Assembly (NCBI GenBank): GCA_015680685.1
Contig: MNCI01033354.1
Coordinates: 186,132-250,131 of the forward strand
DNA length: 64,000 nt
Direction: 5' to 3'
Origin: Gnetum montanum
Lineage: Eukaryota > Streptophyta > Gnetopsida > Gnetales > Gnetaceae
In this document: one piece after another, positions 1 to 12,212 of the stretch
How positions within the stretch are numbered: the stretch's first letter is position 1
How the letters are laid out: every line of letters begins with the position of its first letter
Notes under the pieces: generated by a model
Seen by the model: the letters and a program-made list of their open reading frames with translations, nothing else
Told to the model about the DNA's origin: nothing
The model's database searches: none
Position numbers and translations under genes: made by a program

Positions 1-754
1 GAAAATAGAAATCTCTTGTAATAATTAAAGTACAATCTTCCTCTTAAAAAATCTTAGGTTTCATGGAAGAACAAATCATATTAAAATTTATGATTATTTC
101 ATATGAAATCAAGTTGAAAAAAGAAGATTTCTACTTTAGAAAATCTAACAAACATGTTGACCAACTCTATTTTAATAATCAAGTTCATATAGTATAGAAC
201 AAAATTTGGATTGGAAAATTCAGAAATGTAATGGTCACTTCTAGTTATAATGCCTTAAAATAAACAAAAATGGGAGAATTATATTGGTTGTTACTTATTT
301 TTAAGTAATTGACTTGCTAAAATATTCTTTGTAATGGTTGTGGAAGGTAGTATCCTATTTAAGTTTAGAAACCTACCAAAATAGTATAACTATTAATGAT
401 GCAGGTGTTATATATTTATGGTAATCTCTCATCTTGTATAGATGTAATGCCCTAATTTATATTTTGTAACCATACTTGTTTACCATAATTGGAGTGATCA
501 AGTTGCATTAATTGAGGGATCAAGTGAGAGAGTGAGCAAGGCATTTTTCCATTGAATATATTCTCTTCTTGTATAATTCTTGGTTAGAGTTAAGGTTTAC
601 TAAGAGCTAGAGCCATTGCTAGATTTTTTATATACTTTTTCGAAGATAGTTTCTTATGTTTTTGGTGCATTTCTTCAAAATTTCATGATCAAACTTTTAC
701 TTCTATGGGTTTTCATTATTCTATTATTTTTCACAGTTAAGGTATAAATTAACA
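1..754. other. AT-rich stretch without recognisable gene
   Basis: I see no coding region, RNA gene or clear repeat boundary here. A stretch near 440-470 starting TGTAATGCCC resembles an LTR start but no partner copy is present in the window, so it is left unassigned. Confidence 0.5.
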
Positions 755-872
755 ATTGCTATATCTTCCCATGCTTTTCAAGCTCCTATAGGAATGTTAT
801 TTAGCCTAGTATCATTTTTAATTTTTATCTTAAATAAAGGTGTATCCACCTTAAAGAAGGAAAATTCATTAA
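755..872 (-). mobile_element. Short RTE-type LINE reverse transcriptase remnant
   Basis: Read on the minus strand, the segment resembles the start of the reverse transcriptase domain seen more clearly at 57880-58113, including the stretch matching NIPIEAWKA. It is interrupted by several stops and covers only about 40 codons. It is probably a small relic of the same LINE family. Assignment rests on similarity to the second copy in this window. Confidence 0.35.
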
Positions 873-1083
873 CCAAACCAAAATTTGATTCTTGTTCTTT
901 TTAAATGTCTTATATTGAATATTCTTCATTTAATAATTTTTAAAAATAAATTTGTCAATTATCTAAGATTTCATTTTCTTTTACCAAAATTATTTTGGAT
1001 AGCATGTTCTCAATTTATCATAGAAATCATCAAAGGTCTTTGCTTGGGTTTGGCTATTACTACTTTTTAACTCCAAAATATAA

Positions 1084-1160
1084 GATGTTAGCCTAGTGGT
1101 AAGACTCTTGATTTGGAAGCTACAAGTTATGAGTTTAATTCTAGTGGGCAATGCTAAGTT
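1084..1160 (+). repeat. tRNA-derived SINE-like head, copy 1
   Basis: The segment has a pol III A-box-like sequence (TAGCCTAGTGG at 1089-1099) and a B-box-like sequence (GAGTTTAATTC near 1131-1141) about 40 bases apart, as in tRNA-derived SINEs. The same block occurs twice on the minus strand near 59285-59352 and 59818-59894. No cloverleaf with a sensible anticodon loop could be folded by eye, so it is not called a tRNA gene. Confidence 0.5.
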
Positions 1161-1954
1161 AAAAAATTTCTATGTGTACAATATACATCTTGGGATATGC
1201 CTATATTACAATTATTTTAGGTTCCACTTTGTTTTCAATCCTTAAAACATTTTTTCTTCTTTTGATAACATGTTATTCTTCATTAGTCCACCACCATATT
1301 TGTGTATCACATTAGAAAATGTTCTAAAATTTGTAAAATCTTTTAAAAAAAGATTTGATATAAATTTATAGGAAACTTTTAACCTAATGTTAATCATCCT
1401 CCTTTTTTATATAGGTCACTAACATTGACAAAGTTAGAAAACTACAAAAATATAAACCTAAAAAATGTAGAATTTTTTTTTAAAATTATCTCTTTATTGA
1501 GGATTGAGAACTTAGAAGGGGGTTGAATAACTTCCAGCCAATGAAACCCAATTCTTACACAATAGATCTACATGGTTCTCCAACTTGGGTACACCCACAC
1601 TCAAAGGGTAGAATCCTTGCACATCTCCAAACTTTGTTCCCTAAAAAATGTGATTTCAAGGACATCATAGCCTTTACAAAGTCTTGAGCTCTGCTAGGGG
1701 GTGTTTTCTCTCAGAAGCATACCCAACCCCTTAAGGTCCTAACAAGCTCAAAAGATGTCTTCTCTCAAGAAGCACATTCAACTTCTCAAGGCTTATAATA
1801 GGAGATAGAAAGATTAAGGTAGAAAATGAACTAAGCTTCTAATTCATTGCTTTTTGACTCAATAAAACAATAAACAACTTAACAAATGAGATGGAAATGA
1901 AGTACAAAATATCTAAAAGATGTATACAATTATTTCCTGATCACAAGGACAATG
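1161..1954. repeat. Decayed repeat forming the left insertion flank of R1
   Basis: No gene is visible. The sequence up to 1959 continues at 45621 once R1 is removed, so the two parts were one repeat before R1 inserted. Near 1700-1790 two similar blocks repeat (TCTCTCAGAAGCA and TCTCTCAAGAAGCA followed by the same words). Confidence 0.45.
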
Positions 1955-1959
1955 CTTAC

Positions 1960-2534
1960 TATAACATCCCCATTCCCAAATGATGTTGCTACATAACGAA
2001 GATGGTGTGTCCCCACAACTAATCTTGAGATTAGTATAACAAGACCCTAAATGGGAAAGATGTAATTAAGACCCAAAAGGACATATTGTAAGAACTAATA
2101 TGTCTTTCAAGGTGACCTTTAAGGGTTTGAACTAAGGTGTTTATACCTAGGCATAGAGGTCATCTTAGCATGGAGTTGTAGAGCCAATAAATGTAAGTAA
2201 CATGTGTTGGGTGAAGCAAGACAGGAAGAATACTAGCCATCCTTTCTATTTGATTATTGGCCTAATCATGGTGGCAGTGCTATTATGCCTCTAAGGGATA
2301 GATGTCAAAGGAAGAAAACCCAAAGAACACTCTCAGAGCATGATCCAAATACACTATTCCACATCAATAAAGCATTCTTTTCTCCTTTCATTCTACATTT
2401 TTCCTATTATTTTCTTTATGCTTAATGTCAAATGTTACATATATTTGATGTTTGCTACATTATCATCTTATGCCTAATGTCTAATATAATGTATATTTGA
2501 TGTTTTCCACGACATTCAAGAATAGGATGTCACA
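1960..2534 (+). repeat. R1 5' LTR
   Basis: It matches 45117-45620 over its length, with shared words such as the stretch around AACACTCTCAGAGCATGATC. The left copy carries about 70 bases near 2035-2100 that the right copy lacks. The first dinucleotide is TA instead of TG, a G-to-A change. Confidence 0.8.
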
Positions 2535-2548
2535 TTTGGTATAAGAGA
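2535..2548 (+). promoter_or_regulatory. R1 primer-binding site, initiator-Met tRNA type
   Basis: The bases TTTGGTATAAGAG directly after the LTR match the plant initiator-Met primer site TGGTATCAGAGC with one clear substitution. This supports both the LTR end and the plus orientation. Confidence 0.75.
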
Positions 2549-5080
2549 AAACCACGATCCAAGAACTAATCAAACCATGGGCTGACTACAACTTGATGAT
2601 GAACCATGGAACCATGACCTAAGAAGAGACATGGACCACCCCGAGATGCATCATATGTCCAAGATGATCCATACATCTACAAAAGAACCATGAAGTGTAT
2701 CATGTTCAATATCAACCCCATCAACCAAGATTCCTTCAAGGATATTAACAATGAGGAGATCCGATTATGCCTCACCAAGGTACATCAACTGCAAGAGACA
2801 TTGGTCAAATAAGGATATACTAGTCTAGGTAACTCTTACCCACCTTGCAATATCATTAGAATGTTAATTGATTAAGTTAATTGTTAAGTTCCTTCCAAAA
2901 GGTTAGTAACCATGGTGTAAGTCCATCTTATCTTGTTTTGAACATATTATCACTAATTACATAGCCCCTGTAACTTGGTATTACCTATCCTTACTTAACA
3001 CTTATAAACATGCTAGTAAGCATAAGGAGGTCAACCTAGTAATAAGATTGGTTCATCCCCATCCAATTGATAAGGGTTATTATCATGAGACCCAAAGGAA
3101 AACTAATACAAAATGGTAATGTTGGGATATCTTACTTCTACTTAGTACGTAGGGTATAAGCTTGATGCAAGAGGATAGGCTTACATCATAATTGCCAAAT
3201 CATAAGGTAAAAGTATTATATCATTGCATTCAAAGATCAGTATATTATTTATAATCATTCAAGTCATTTATAAGTCACCATGTTGTCTATAAATCAACCT
3301 AGTAATGTCATTTTTAATAAAATAAGTTATTTTTGGCCTTTCAAATCTTGAAACTCCAACTTAGTTTTAGGACCCTAAAACTATGTTCAATATGTAATAC
3401 TCATTGAGATGATTCCAACCTTACTCGTGGTTTGATAAATACTGATGTTTAAAGTTTTTCGTTATGTATGCCTACTATAAATAAATAAATTATATATATA
3501 TATAAGTTATCAAATCTACCCTTCCCACCAATCACCAAAGACAACTGTTGGTTATGCGTAAGAAAATGGTATAATCGTATTTAAATCATTTAATAAATTA
3601 ATTTAATTGCTGGCCGTTGTGTCTGGGCCATTTGGTTTGGCCGCGGCATGGCCCGCTGCACTGCCATTTGAGCTTATGTCACTCCTAGGCATTTTCTTGG
3701 TTGTTGAGGGGATAAAGTTAAAAAACAAAAAACACACATAGAGCTTTTGCAATTCATCATGCACTATTTTGTGGAGGAAACGAGGCAATATACAGGTCCG
3801 TCAACACCTCATTAGTTCTACATGCTTCCATGAAACATAAATGGCCTGAATTTTTCATAATTTGAGTTTCTTAAAATTAACTTGAATTCCAGGTCACCCA
3901 AAAATTCATCTCCCAATTCCACATTAGCCTACCCACCGTCCCACATGTAACATAACCACCACCACTACCGTAAAAGCTTCCGCTGTTACACTTGTTTAAA
4001 TGCATTATGGATGCCCATAATGAAATTTATGTTTTTAGTGTATCGATTCCATAACGAAATTACATTCATTTAAATGCATAATGGAGGTCATAACGATAGC
4101 ACCAAGAGAAATAACAAAGCACCAGCTTCTCCAATAAATAAATATGGAAGATGACTGGTCTAGGATTTGATATGTATGCAAATTCTGCGATTGAAAACCA
4201 TCATGAATCTGCAGTTGCTTCTGCTGCTGCTGCAAAATCATGGTCGGCTTTTGCAAGTAAAAATGCTGAAGCATGGCTGCCTGGTGTATCAGTAGTGCAA
4301 CCTCTGCGCAGTATGATGACTAAGAAGCAAGAAAATGACAAAATCATTCAAATTCCTTTACACTACTCAGGCTAAGTAGACAAGGTGAAGGTAAAATTGA
4401 CGGATAAAAGTTGAAATATTAAGAGGAAAAAATTTGACAATTAATTCAAATTGACTTATTGGCAGTAACTGAGTTAAAAACTCCGTAATTAAGCGCATTC
4501 ATCAAAAGTAGTACCAATATGGGTAACCTTGCTTTTTGTGCAAATAGTTTTGAACCTTAAAAAGCCATAACTTTTGATTGGGAAAGCCTTTTTTGGGCAA
4601 ACAAAGAGTCATTTCCTATAGATTTGAACCTTCTAGACACAATGGTGAAGTCAGATTTATCCCATGATGCTTCAAAACATTACTTTTTACTCCTTGCCCA
4701 ACCCGATGTCTCAAGACTCTCAAATACTCCATTTTAGCATAACTTAGGCATATGGTGTCCATTTCTAACTCATGAATGGTCAATAATGAGACAAATTTAT
4801 CATTCGGGTACCCAATAATTTGATTTGATGATATATTGAATTGCGCCTTAAGAAATCATGCCTAACAATTTAATTGTAAAGATTTACAAATTTACAAATT
4901 TAACCTCTTAGACCATCTTGAGCCTTAAGATTAAATGTTGAACCTTTGTATGTAGATATTCTTAGCCTACTAATTGTTGGAGTGTTATTAGTTACACTAC
5001 TGGAGTTAGTGTCTTAAGGAGGGTGTAAAAGTTAAGATTTAGATAATATAGCCAAATGTTACCAACCCCAAATTAGTTGG
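2549..5080 (+). other. R1 interior, no recognisable retroelement proteins
   Basis: A possible short coding remnant lies at about 2640-2800, where one plus frame stays open for about 40 codons shortly after the primer site, the position of gag; no family is recognised. An (AT)n run is at 3488-3506. A GC-rich island is at 3603-3790. At 4151-4375 an open frame of 74 codons has an alanine-rich stretch from a short GCT run; it has no recognised domain and may be chance. The rest is AT-rich and unassigned. Confidence 0.45.
3603..3790. other. GC-rich island inside R1
   Basis: About the first 140 bases are visibly richer in G+C than anything nearby, with several CpG and GCC words. Both strands stay open: a plus frame encodes a hydrophobic stretch containing GPFGLAAAWPAALPFEL, and a minus frame encodes a hydrophilic peptide of 61 residues. 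Neither is recognised. It may be a captured host fragment such as an exon or promoter; that is inference from composition only. Confidence 0.35.
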
Positions 5081-5089
5081 TGAACCAAA

Positions 5090-5187
5090 ATGGTTGAGAA
5101 GATGTATATTAATTTGTCTTGCAACCAAATCATACAGTAGAATAACATGAAGAGTCATAATCTTGTTCCGACAATGTGTATGATACC
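5090..5187 (+). pseudogene. CCR4-like deadenylase pseudogene, left part
   Basis: The frame reading HNLVPTMCMIP ends at the R2 insertion site and continues without interruption at 43513 once R2 and one copy of its TSD are removed. A stop codon lies in the same frame about 20 codons upstream of the junction. This part precedes the conserved nuclease fold, so its identity rests on the continuation. The upstream limit is uncertain. Confidence 0.5.
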
Positions 5188-6118
5188 TATTGAACCCCTT
5201 AACATTCAAGCTTTTAACCTTGTAAGTTCGTATTTTTATTTTTTTATTGTTTTATTGTATCAAAGGTAATTGATTTTAGTAATAAAATTTGATAAGTATT
5301 AACTTTCTTGTTGATTTCTATGTATCACAGGAAATCGCAGTAGCAGTGGAAATTAATGTCAATTATATTGATCCTCATAGCAATAGTGATATGCATCAAT
5401 GACATAGATTTCTAGAGAAGAAATCTATTGTGAAGAAATCAAGATGTCGATTTCATTCATTGGGTGATCTAAATTGAGTATCAAAGATCCCTAAAATCGT
5501 GATGCAATTCAACAACTCTGAAATTGATAGCTATCGAATTCTTTGCTACTAATCAAGTTCCAAATACTTATTTTTTCTAATTATTGTAAAGCCCTTATGT
5601 ATAACTAAGAAGCTCATCCATGAGCAATGGGAGATGCCAATTTTAAGAAAGAACCCATGCCGAATTAAATTCTTCTTTATTTTTGCTATAAATTATTAAT
5701 GAAGATGGTTGCCCCCAATGGCAATCAACAACCATTAATGTTATTAAGTCTATGAAGTTGCTGCATTGTAAAGGTAGTAGAGAAAAGTCACAGATTAAGT
5801 GACGTCTCCTTTATAATATTATAATATTTATGATAAATTTATGTACTTTTCAATTTGGTTTAATTAATTATTTTTATCTTTAAACTTAATATTAGAAGTT
5901 AGGATGAAGGCTTTTTTATTTTACTTATGAGTGATAGTAATAAGTGTGGAGCTTTTAATTAAATTCAAATCTAATTATTTATCGTCATGATGATCTTTTT
6001 CATTTTGAAACCATTCCTTCATGGATATGACTCATAGGTTTGTCATAGACGAGGTGATAATTTTCCAATAGAGATAATTGTTAAGGTAGTCTAGCACCAA
6101 ACTTTGGCTGAATCATCA
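5188..6118 (+). repeat. R2 5' LTR
   Basis: It pairs with 42595-43507, beginning at the words TTGAACCCCTTAACATTC and ending ATCATCA before the primer site. The first dinucleotide is TA where the 3' LTR has TG. The TATA box seen in the 3' LTR is damaged here (TATAACTA near 5600). Confidence 0.85.
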
Positions 6119-6141
6119 ATTTGGCATTTGTTGCCGAGAAG
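6119..6141 (+). promoter_or_regulatory. R2 primer-binding site, tRNA-Asp type
   Basis: The sequence TTTGGCATTTGTTGCCGAG directly after the LTR resembles the plant tRNA-Asp primer site (TGGCGCCGTTGCCGGGG) with several changes. This primer is usual for Athila and Tat lineages. Confidence 0.65.
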
Positions 6142-6159
6142 GCCAGCAAAGTTAATCAT

Positions 6160-7085
6160 TGATGAGTAGTCAAGGTACCCTATGCCCAACCATACGAATC
6201 ATGAAGCATTCACATGCAATCCAGTCGAATTCCATGGACTCTATAGTTTCTGGTTTAGTAGTCTTCTAGAAATTGAACCTTGTCCTAAGGTCATTCATTG
6301 TCTTCCCAATTACACTTGTGATGTACAAAGGTATGGTTAAGTGTAATCAAGGTATATGATTTCTGTTGTTTTACATTTTATGTTCTTTGGTGCTTAGAGT
6401 AGAGAGATGAAATAATTTAACAACTAATCTAATTTAACTACTTAACTAGTCCCTAACTAATCCTAACATAAGCATCTAGTCCCATTTTCTATACACATCC
6501 TGAACCCATGTATCCATTGCTGGGTTACCAAGTGCTACACTACTAGGTGCACCAAGTAATAATGCTGTTGGGATTACCAAGCGAATACGTGTTTATGCTT
6601 GAAGCAATCATACTTATGTATTTTATCTATCTAGCTTAATTAATTAACTAATTACTTAAGGTCTAATTTAGCTTAATTTAACTTAATTAATGGCATAATT
6701 AATGAAGGAAATAAATGCATAAATAAATCATTAATCTATTCTAAGTTTTGCAAGGTTTGATCAAAAGGCTCATCTTTATTGTTGTACACACTAGTATGCT
6801 TTAGGTACAACAGTGCTCAAATAAAGATCTGTACACTTTTTGACTCCTATTGTGGGTACTCAAAGAAATATTCTAACTTTCAAATAGAAAAAATGCAAAA
6901 GCTCTACTACTACTATGACTTCTATCCACCATAAACATGGCTAGGAGCTTGTATTTATAGTTTTTGCTACAATACTACATCAACTGGGTCTCGTAGATGT
7001 AGCAAATGCTATGTCAACATGGCATCGTTGATGAAGCAACATCACATAAACAAGGCCCATCAATGCAACACTTTAACACTCATCA
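6160..7085 (-). repeat. R3 3' LTR (left copy)
   Basis: It matches 18458-19387. A minus-strand TATA box (CTATAAATAC, complement of 6951-6960) lies about 126 bases from the element-sense LTR start. Upstream of it sits a short array of related words containing ATCAATG/CATTGAT. The sequence just right of 7085 should hold the purine tract but is decayed. Confidence 0.85.
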
Positions 7086-7229
7086 TATCACAATGATTGT
7101 ATGAAAACTCATCTTTGAGTTCCCTTACAAAATTGGAAAGGTATGTGATTATTGATTGACTCTTAACAAAACAAACTAACTTAACAAAACTGAGTGCCTG
7201 AGTGTACAAGTCAACAAATTACAAAAAAT

Positions 7230-10150
7230 GGTGTTGTTCATAACACAAAATTGAATACCATTACATGACTACATAAAAATTGAATAGCACATCCTCTAGT
7301 GGCATGAAGGTGGTGGAGAAGATCAAATAGTCCTAAGTAGTGGAGACTCCTAAGGTTCTAAAGGACCTTCATCAACTTTAGGCACGTGGAGTAGCTAAGG
7401 TAGCTGTGGCTATCCTACTATAGCTACAACCTCCAATAGAATATGAAAGGCATATAGCAATGCCTTCATCTTCTCCTCCTTACTCTAGGGATCATTCACA
7501 ATCCACGCAAGATCACCAATGTGGGCTAGAATGGGGATATCCCATGAACATAAATTATTGTGAACATCTTCTTCACATTGACAAAGCATGTAGTGATCCA
7601 TTTGCATTCAATATCGAATGCCCTGACTATGTTCTATAGCTCCTGGTAGTCATTCATCCTCTTGGTCAGGTTCTCAGTAGTTGATCGTTGATCAGTGAAT
7701 CATGCCTTAAGAACTTCAAGTTTAGCATTTTCCACCACAAGCTTTTTCTTGGTGTCTTCATGATGCTTGAACTCATTCTTGTACAACAAGTATGAGCTAG
7801 CCACCTATTTCTCCAATTCTAACCATGACTATCTAGTAGTTAACATGGCCATATTTGTGTAACAAAGAATAACAAGCTCCATATATTCTATCATCTTCTC
7901 AATTTGCAACTCCTTTGTATGGATTTCTATTTTGTTGTAGGTGTCTATCCCATCAACAATGGGTTGCCATAATTCTTTCCCTTGCTGGAGTTGCTGGAGG
8001 GATTCATTCACTTTCACCTTTGTTAACTAAATGGGTTTCTTGTTTACTTCCTTTTGTAGATTGACTTGCTTTTTGTAATGATCTTTAACTTTCTCAAATT
8101 TAAGAGCTTCTGATTTCCAAGCAACCACATTGATTGCAATTTTCTAGTGAAGGATGTGAACCTCCTCCATGGAGAGATATCTATTTTCTACTACCAATCT
8201 CCTTAGTTTTGTGTTTGCTTTGGCTAGTTACCCCTACTATTGATGGATGAAATCTGTTAATCGTTGCTTGTGCTCATAAACATTTTGCATGCGATGGTTC
8301 TATGTGATCAACTGTGTGTTCTCCTAATGGGTCTAATCCAAGGCCTTTCAAATCTTGTGTTGTGTGGCCTCTGCTAAGCATTGGTAGAACACTACCATCT
8401 CCATTGCACCCTCAATTCTTTTTAGTTTAGTGTGAAGCTATTTTATAGCTTTATCTCTTGTTAGTGCCAGGTTGAGGAATGTAGGGTTAGTAATCTAGTT
8501 TCTTAACTCAACAACTTCCATAGCCAAGCATTCATTCAACTCCTTGGCTATTTTGGGTTGTCCCTCCAAGATGATATTCTTATTCCTTACCTCTAACATC
8601 TCTAACTGTATTATGGTAATATTATCTAGAAGGTCAAATACATTCGAAAGTGGTTACCTAGTTCCTACCAGTTGGTCTAGCATATCTTTGTGTTGTGATA
8701 CGTTTATTCTACTGCTTGTGGTTCCTAGGGATGTTTGCACATCTTTGAGTGTAATGATGTCTGATGCAAATGCCACAGGTGTGTTGAGTGTTTTAGCAAT
8801 ATGATCATGGACCACTTCTACTATAGTCTCCTACCCTTGGTGCTACATCACCAATACCATTGCCCATTCACCTTCTTCCAAGAGCACTAAGAAGATCATA
8901 GCATTTCCAGAGATTTTTGGAAGTGGCTATTCTTCTGCGAGAGATACTATGATCTTCCTAGTGCTTAGATTTGACCTCATGGGTAGCTATGTTCTTTGTG
9001 CCAAGAAAATAGATCCACCTTCATCCATCAAACCGATTGTCTAGGCCACCTCATTTAGGTGACTCATTGTTAGTCTATACATGGATGGTTCCCTACCACC
9101 TGTGTCTGCTCATTGCTCTTGTTCACTCAAGAGTCATTGTCAATATTCATGCAATCATTAGGCATTTTCAGTGATGCTTGACATAGTTGTTGAAGTGGTA
9201 GGTGGAGGTGGTGGTTGCTACCCCTCTTCTTGAATAGTCATTGCCAACATCTTATCCTTTATCATTTCCACCCAGTTGGTGACCAGAACATGCCTGAAAA
9301 TGTCATTAGTGTAATAGGCTATTTCTCCCCTCTAACAAAGTTTCCTAATCAGGCATGGGAAGGGGAGTGCCTTCCTTCCACATTCATTTTCTATAAATTG
9401 TTTCTCCATCTCTAGATAGACCAGCTGTGGAAGGTTGATAGGAAATCTCCCACTCATAGCAGTGCATGCTTAGGCAGAGAAGGTAGTGATTTTTCTTGGC
9501 CTCACCATAAGATTAAGGTAAAAGACCACAACCTTGTAGTGGATCTTCTCTGTTGGTGTGAGCATGCCAAACTCCTTGTGGTCGACACATAGCATCGCTA
9601 AACCCATTCTTTCTTCATGCTGGAATCTACCTACATTGGGATCTTAACAAGGCTTACCCCCATTTCTGGTAACCTAAGCACTATAGCGATGGCCTGCACC
9701 AAGTTAAACACTGAGATGTCTTTGATTTTTACCATTGATCTAGGCTACCTGTTGTTCTAGAATAGGAATGTCTCTCCCATGTTCCACTCCCTAGTGAAAG
9801 TAATGATTGGCCACATGGGAGAGGCTTTTAGCTAGTCTTGTACTTATTTTAGTGCTTACTGCAATAATGGACCAAATTTTAACTCCTAGATCACTATTTT
9901 CTAGACCTCTCACAATTTGATATGATTCAAGCAAGCCTTTGTCAAGGTCACCTCCAAATTTGCTTATGGTGATGGCGCATCATCTTGATGGAAGTGTTCT
10001 ATTGCTATTGCTAGTTTTGGAATCTATTTGATAGATTCCACTTCTACCTCTTCTCTAAGATGACCTATGGCATGGATTGCTAGTGTTTCTTCTTAGGCTT
10101 GTTCTTAGCCTCTTCCTATTCTAGGTTGTTTCTCCCTTAGTTGAGATGGT
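7230..10150 (-). pseudogene. R3 extra ORF: plant-transposon-like domain plus coiled coil (broken)
   Basis: Minus-strand translation in shifting frames gives, from about 10150 to 9150, a region resembling the putative plant transposon protein domain found in Athila-type elements (for example GRFPINLPQLVYLEMEK and ALPFPCLIRKLCQRG near 9300-9450). This is followed by a proline run and then, from about 9000 to 7400, a long helical region rich in Lys, Glu and Leu; the longest open piece is 62 codons at 7829-8017. R4 carries the same ORF at 22240-25130 and R2 a relative at 41106-42240. It lies downstream of integrase, where Athila elements carry an additional ORF. Function is unknown; an envelope-like role is not supported by any signal or membrane segment I can see. 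Confidence 0.55.
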
Positions 10151-10159
10151 CTTGCTTCC

Positions 10160-12200
10160 TGCATGTGCTTTCCCTTTGGTGTCATCTATGGTCACAACAC
10201 ATTCATGGATTAGTAGATATAATGTGTAACTCTAAATATTTGAATACCTTTTCTCATTATTTAGTTACACTTTTTCTAAGGTTGGGCCATGGTATATTGA
10301 TTATTTTATTAATTATTTATTAAAAATATCACCAAAGCTTGTTGGAAAGATTTAACTCTTGTAATTTGGTGTTTAATAGTTGATTTTATAGTTAAACCTT
10401 TGTGGGAGTTAGAAAAATGATGAAAAATTTTCTATCAAAAATGGGACATTTGTAGCCCCCATGATGAAGAGCTTACTTCTAGTAGCTACAGGGTTGAAGA
10501 ACAGGGTGATTTGGATAAATGGTTAGGAAGTTATGAGCTCTAAAAGGTTATGGGCTTTGAAAATTTGAAAAACACCCTTGGCGTTTTTGAGAAAATGTAA
10601 AATTTTTCAAGTGGAGTCACACATATATACACTATTTTTCTTTTACATCGATGGGGCCTCATATATGGGTCTACTCCATTGATGGGGCCTCGTATATGGA
10701 GCACATAGGCAGAATTTTCAAATTTGAATATCTCAAAAAATATAAGAATTTTTTCAATGAATTTTGGATTCATGGAATTTCAAAAAGGCCAAGAATATGA
10801 TAAAATCATTGAAGAGGATTTTGAAGTGTTCAAAAATTAAAAAATTGAATGAAGAATATTTTTAATAAATAAAATATGTAAAGGAGCAAATGGTGTGATA
10901 CAAAATCTAGGTGTACAAAAGATTCTGATTATGAGAATGTCTAAAGATAAGGTACTTAACAAATCCAACCAAGAGATATGCAAGTGAATCCTTCCCATAG
11001 CATGCACATGCCTTGTTTGCCCTTGCATAACCTCAACTAAATGAGTTCATGAATCCCATAGGTGATTAATGGTCAATGGAAGTTATGGACCAAAACCTAG
11101 AAGATTCTACCAAAGAATTCAAGTACATTAGACCAAGACACCGAATCGAGAACATGGACACTAGTAGTGAGGTGAATCATGGTCAGCAGAGAAAGATGAT
11201 GGACAAGGTGGAATTGAATTCCAAATTGAGATCATAAGAAGTCCCTTGTAAATTTTTGTGTTTAAAATGACCTAAGAAGATCCATCCTTAGTCTAGACCA
11301 AAACAAACCCCTTTTAGTGACTTTACATCACCACTCCAAGATCAATCCATTCCCTTAAGATATAAGAGTACTTCCATAGAACAACCACCAATCCATAAAG
11401 AGGAGAAAAGGGAAGTAGAAAGTGAGAAAGGGCCTTAGTTAGAGGGGACTTTCAAGCATGGGTAACATATCTTTCTAGTCCCATAACCAGTGCTTGTAGC
11501 CCATTTATTTGTCTACTGGGTGTGCTTTGAATCCCCATCATGTTTTTCTTTTTCTTTTTCTTCTTTTTGGATGGAAACCACACCATGCAAAGATTTTATT
11601 TGACTTCCTATTATTGGATGACATGGTACGATAAGAAGTCTATGAAAAAACTTGAGCATCCAAGTAGAAGAGCACAAAGAGTATTAAATCCCCTTGAATT
11701 CACACCTTGTACAAACCTTTAAATCCTTTCCAATTTTGAAAACTACCAAGGTTACCAATTTATTAAAATCTTAGTTAATGAAAGGAATCTCAAACTTCCA
11801 AAACAAGGAAAACCATAGAGTTTATAAATGAGTGGATGTCGTGGACTCATTACTTGTTCCATGGAAAAGAAACCATGATTGAGCCATTGGTAAAAAAATT
11901 CAAAAATAGAAACCAAACATTAGCCAACAAAACATAAAGCATAAATCACCAATAGTAACAGCTATAGTACCACTATGTCCTGTTGGCACAAAGCATGTTT
12001 TATTAGCAAAAACTTAAAAATCACACTCAAACCAAACAAAGTAAAATATATAAAAAAGCTTAAAAATTTAAAAAATATTTAAGTGTATTAACGATGGTGT
12101 AAAAAAATGGTGTAAAATAAGAAAAATTTTGAAAATAAAAAAGATGTGAAATTAATAAATTGTAAAATCAAAAACATAAAAAAATATAAAAATTTAGAAG
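10160..12200. other. R3 long non-coding block between integrase and extra ORF
   Basis: No sustained frame in either strand. The block is conserved in R4 (about 25140-27320) and R5 (about 49990-51680), including words around ATGGTCAATGGAAGTTA and TGTGCTTTGAATCCCCAT. Two copies of GATGGGGCCTC followed by TATATGG occur at 10650-10705. A pyrimidine-rich run is at 11540-11570. Confidence 0.6.
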
Positions 12201-12212
12201 CCATATGAATGA

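Noticed and set aside
440-700. Solo LTR starting TGTAATGCCC
   Set aside because: There is no partner, no clear CA end and no TSD that I could find.
1084-1160. Functional tRNA gene
   Set aside because: A- and B-box-like words are present but acceptor and anticodon stems do not form, and two decayed copies exist.
4151-4375. 74-codon frame with an alanine run as a gene
   Set aside because: It has no recognised domain, is built around a GCT run and sits in a retroelement interior; kept only as a note.
7230-10150. Envelope-like gene of R3
   Set aside because: No signal peptide or membrane segment is visible in the readable pieces; similarity is to the plant-transposon-like domain instead.
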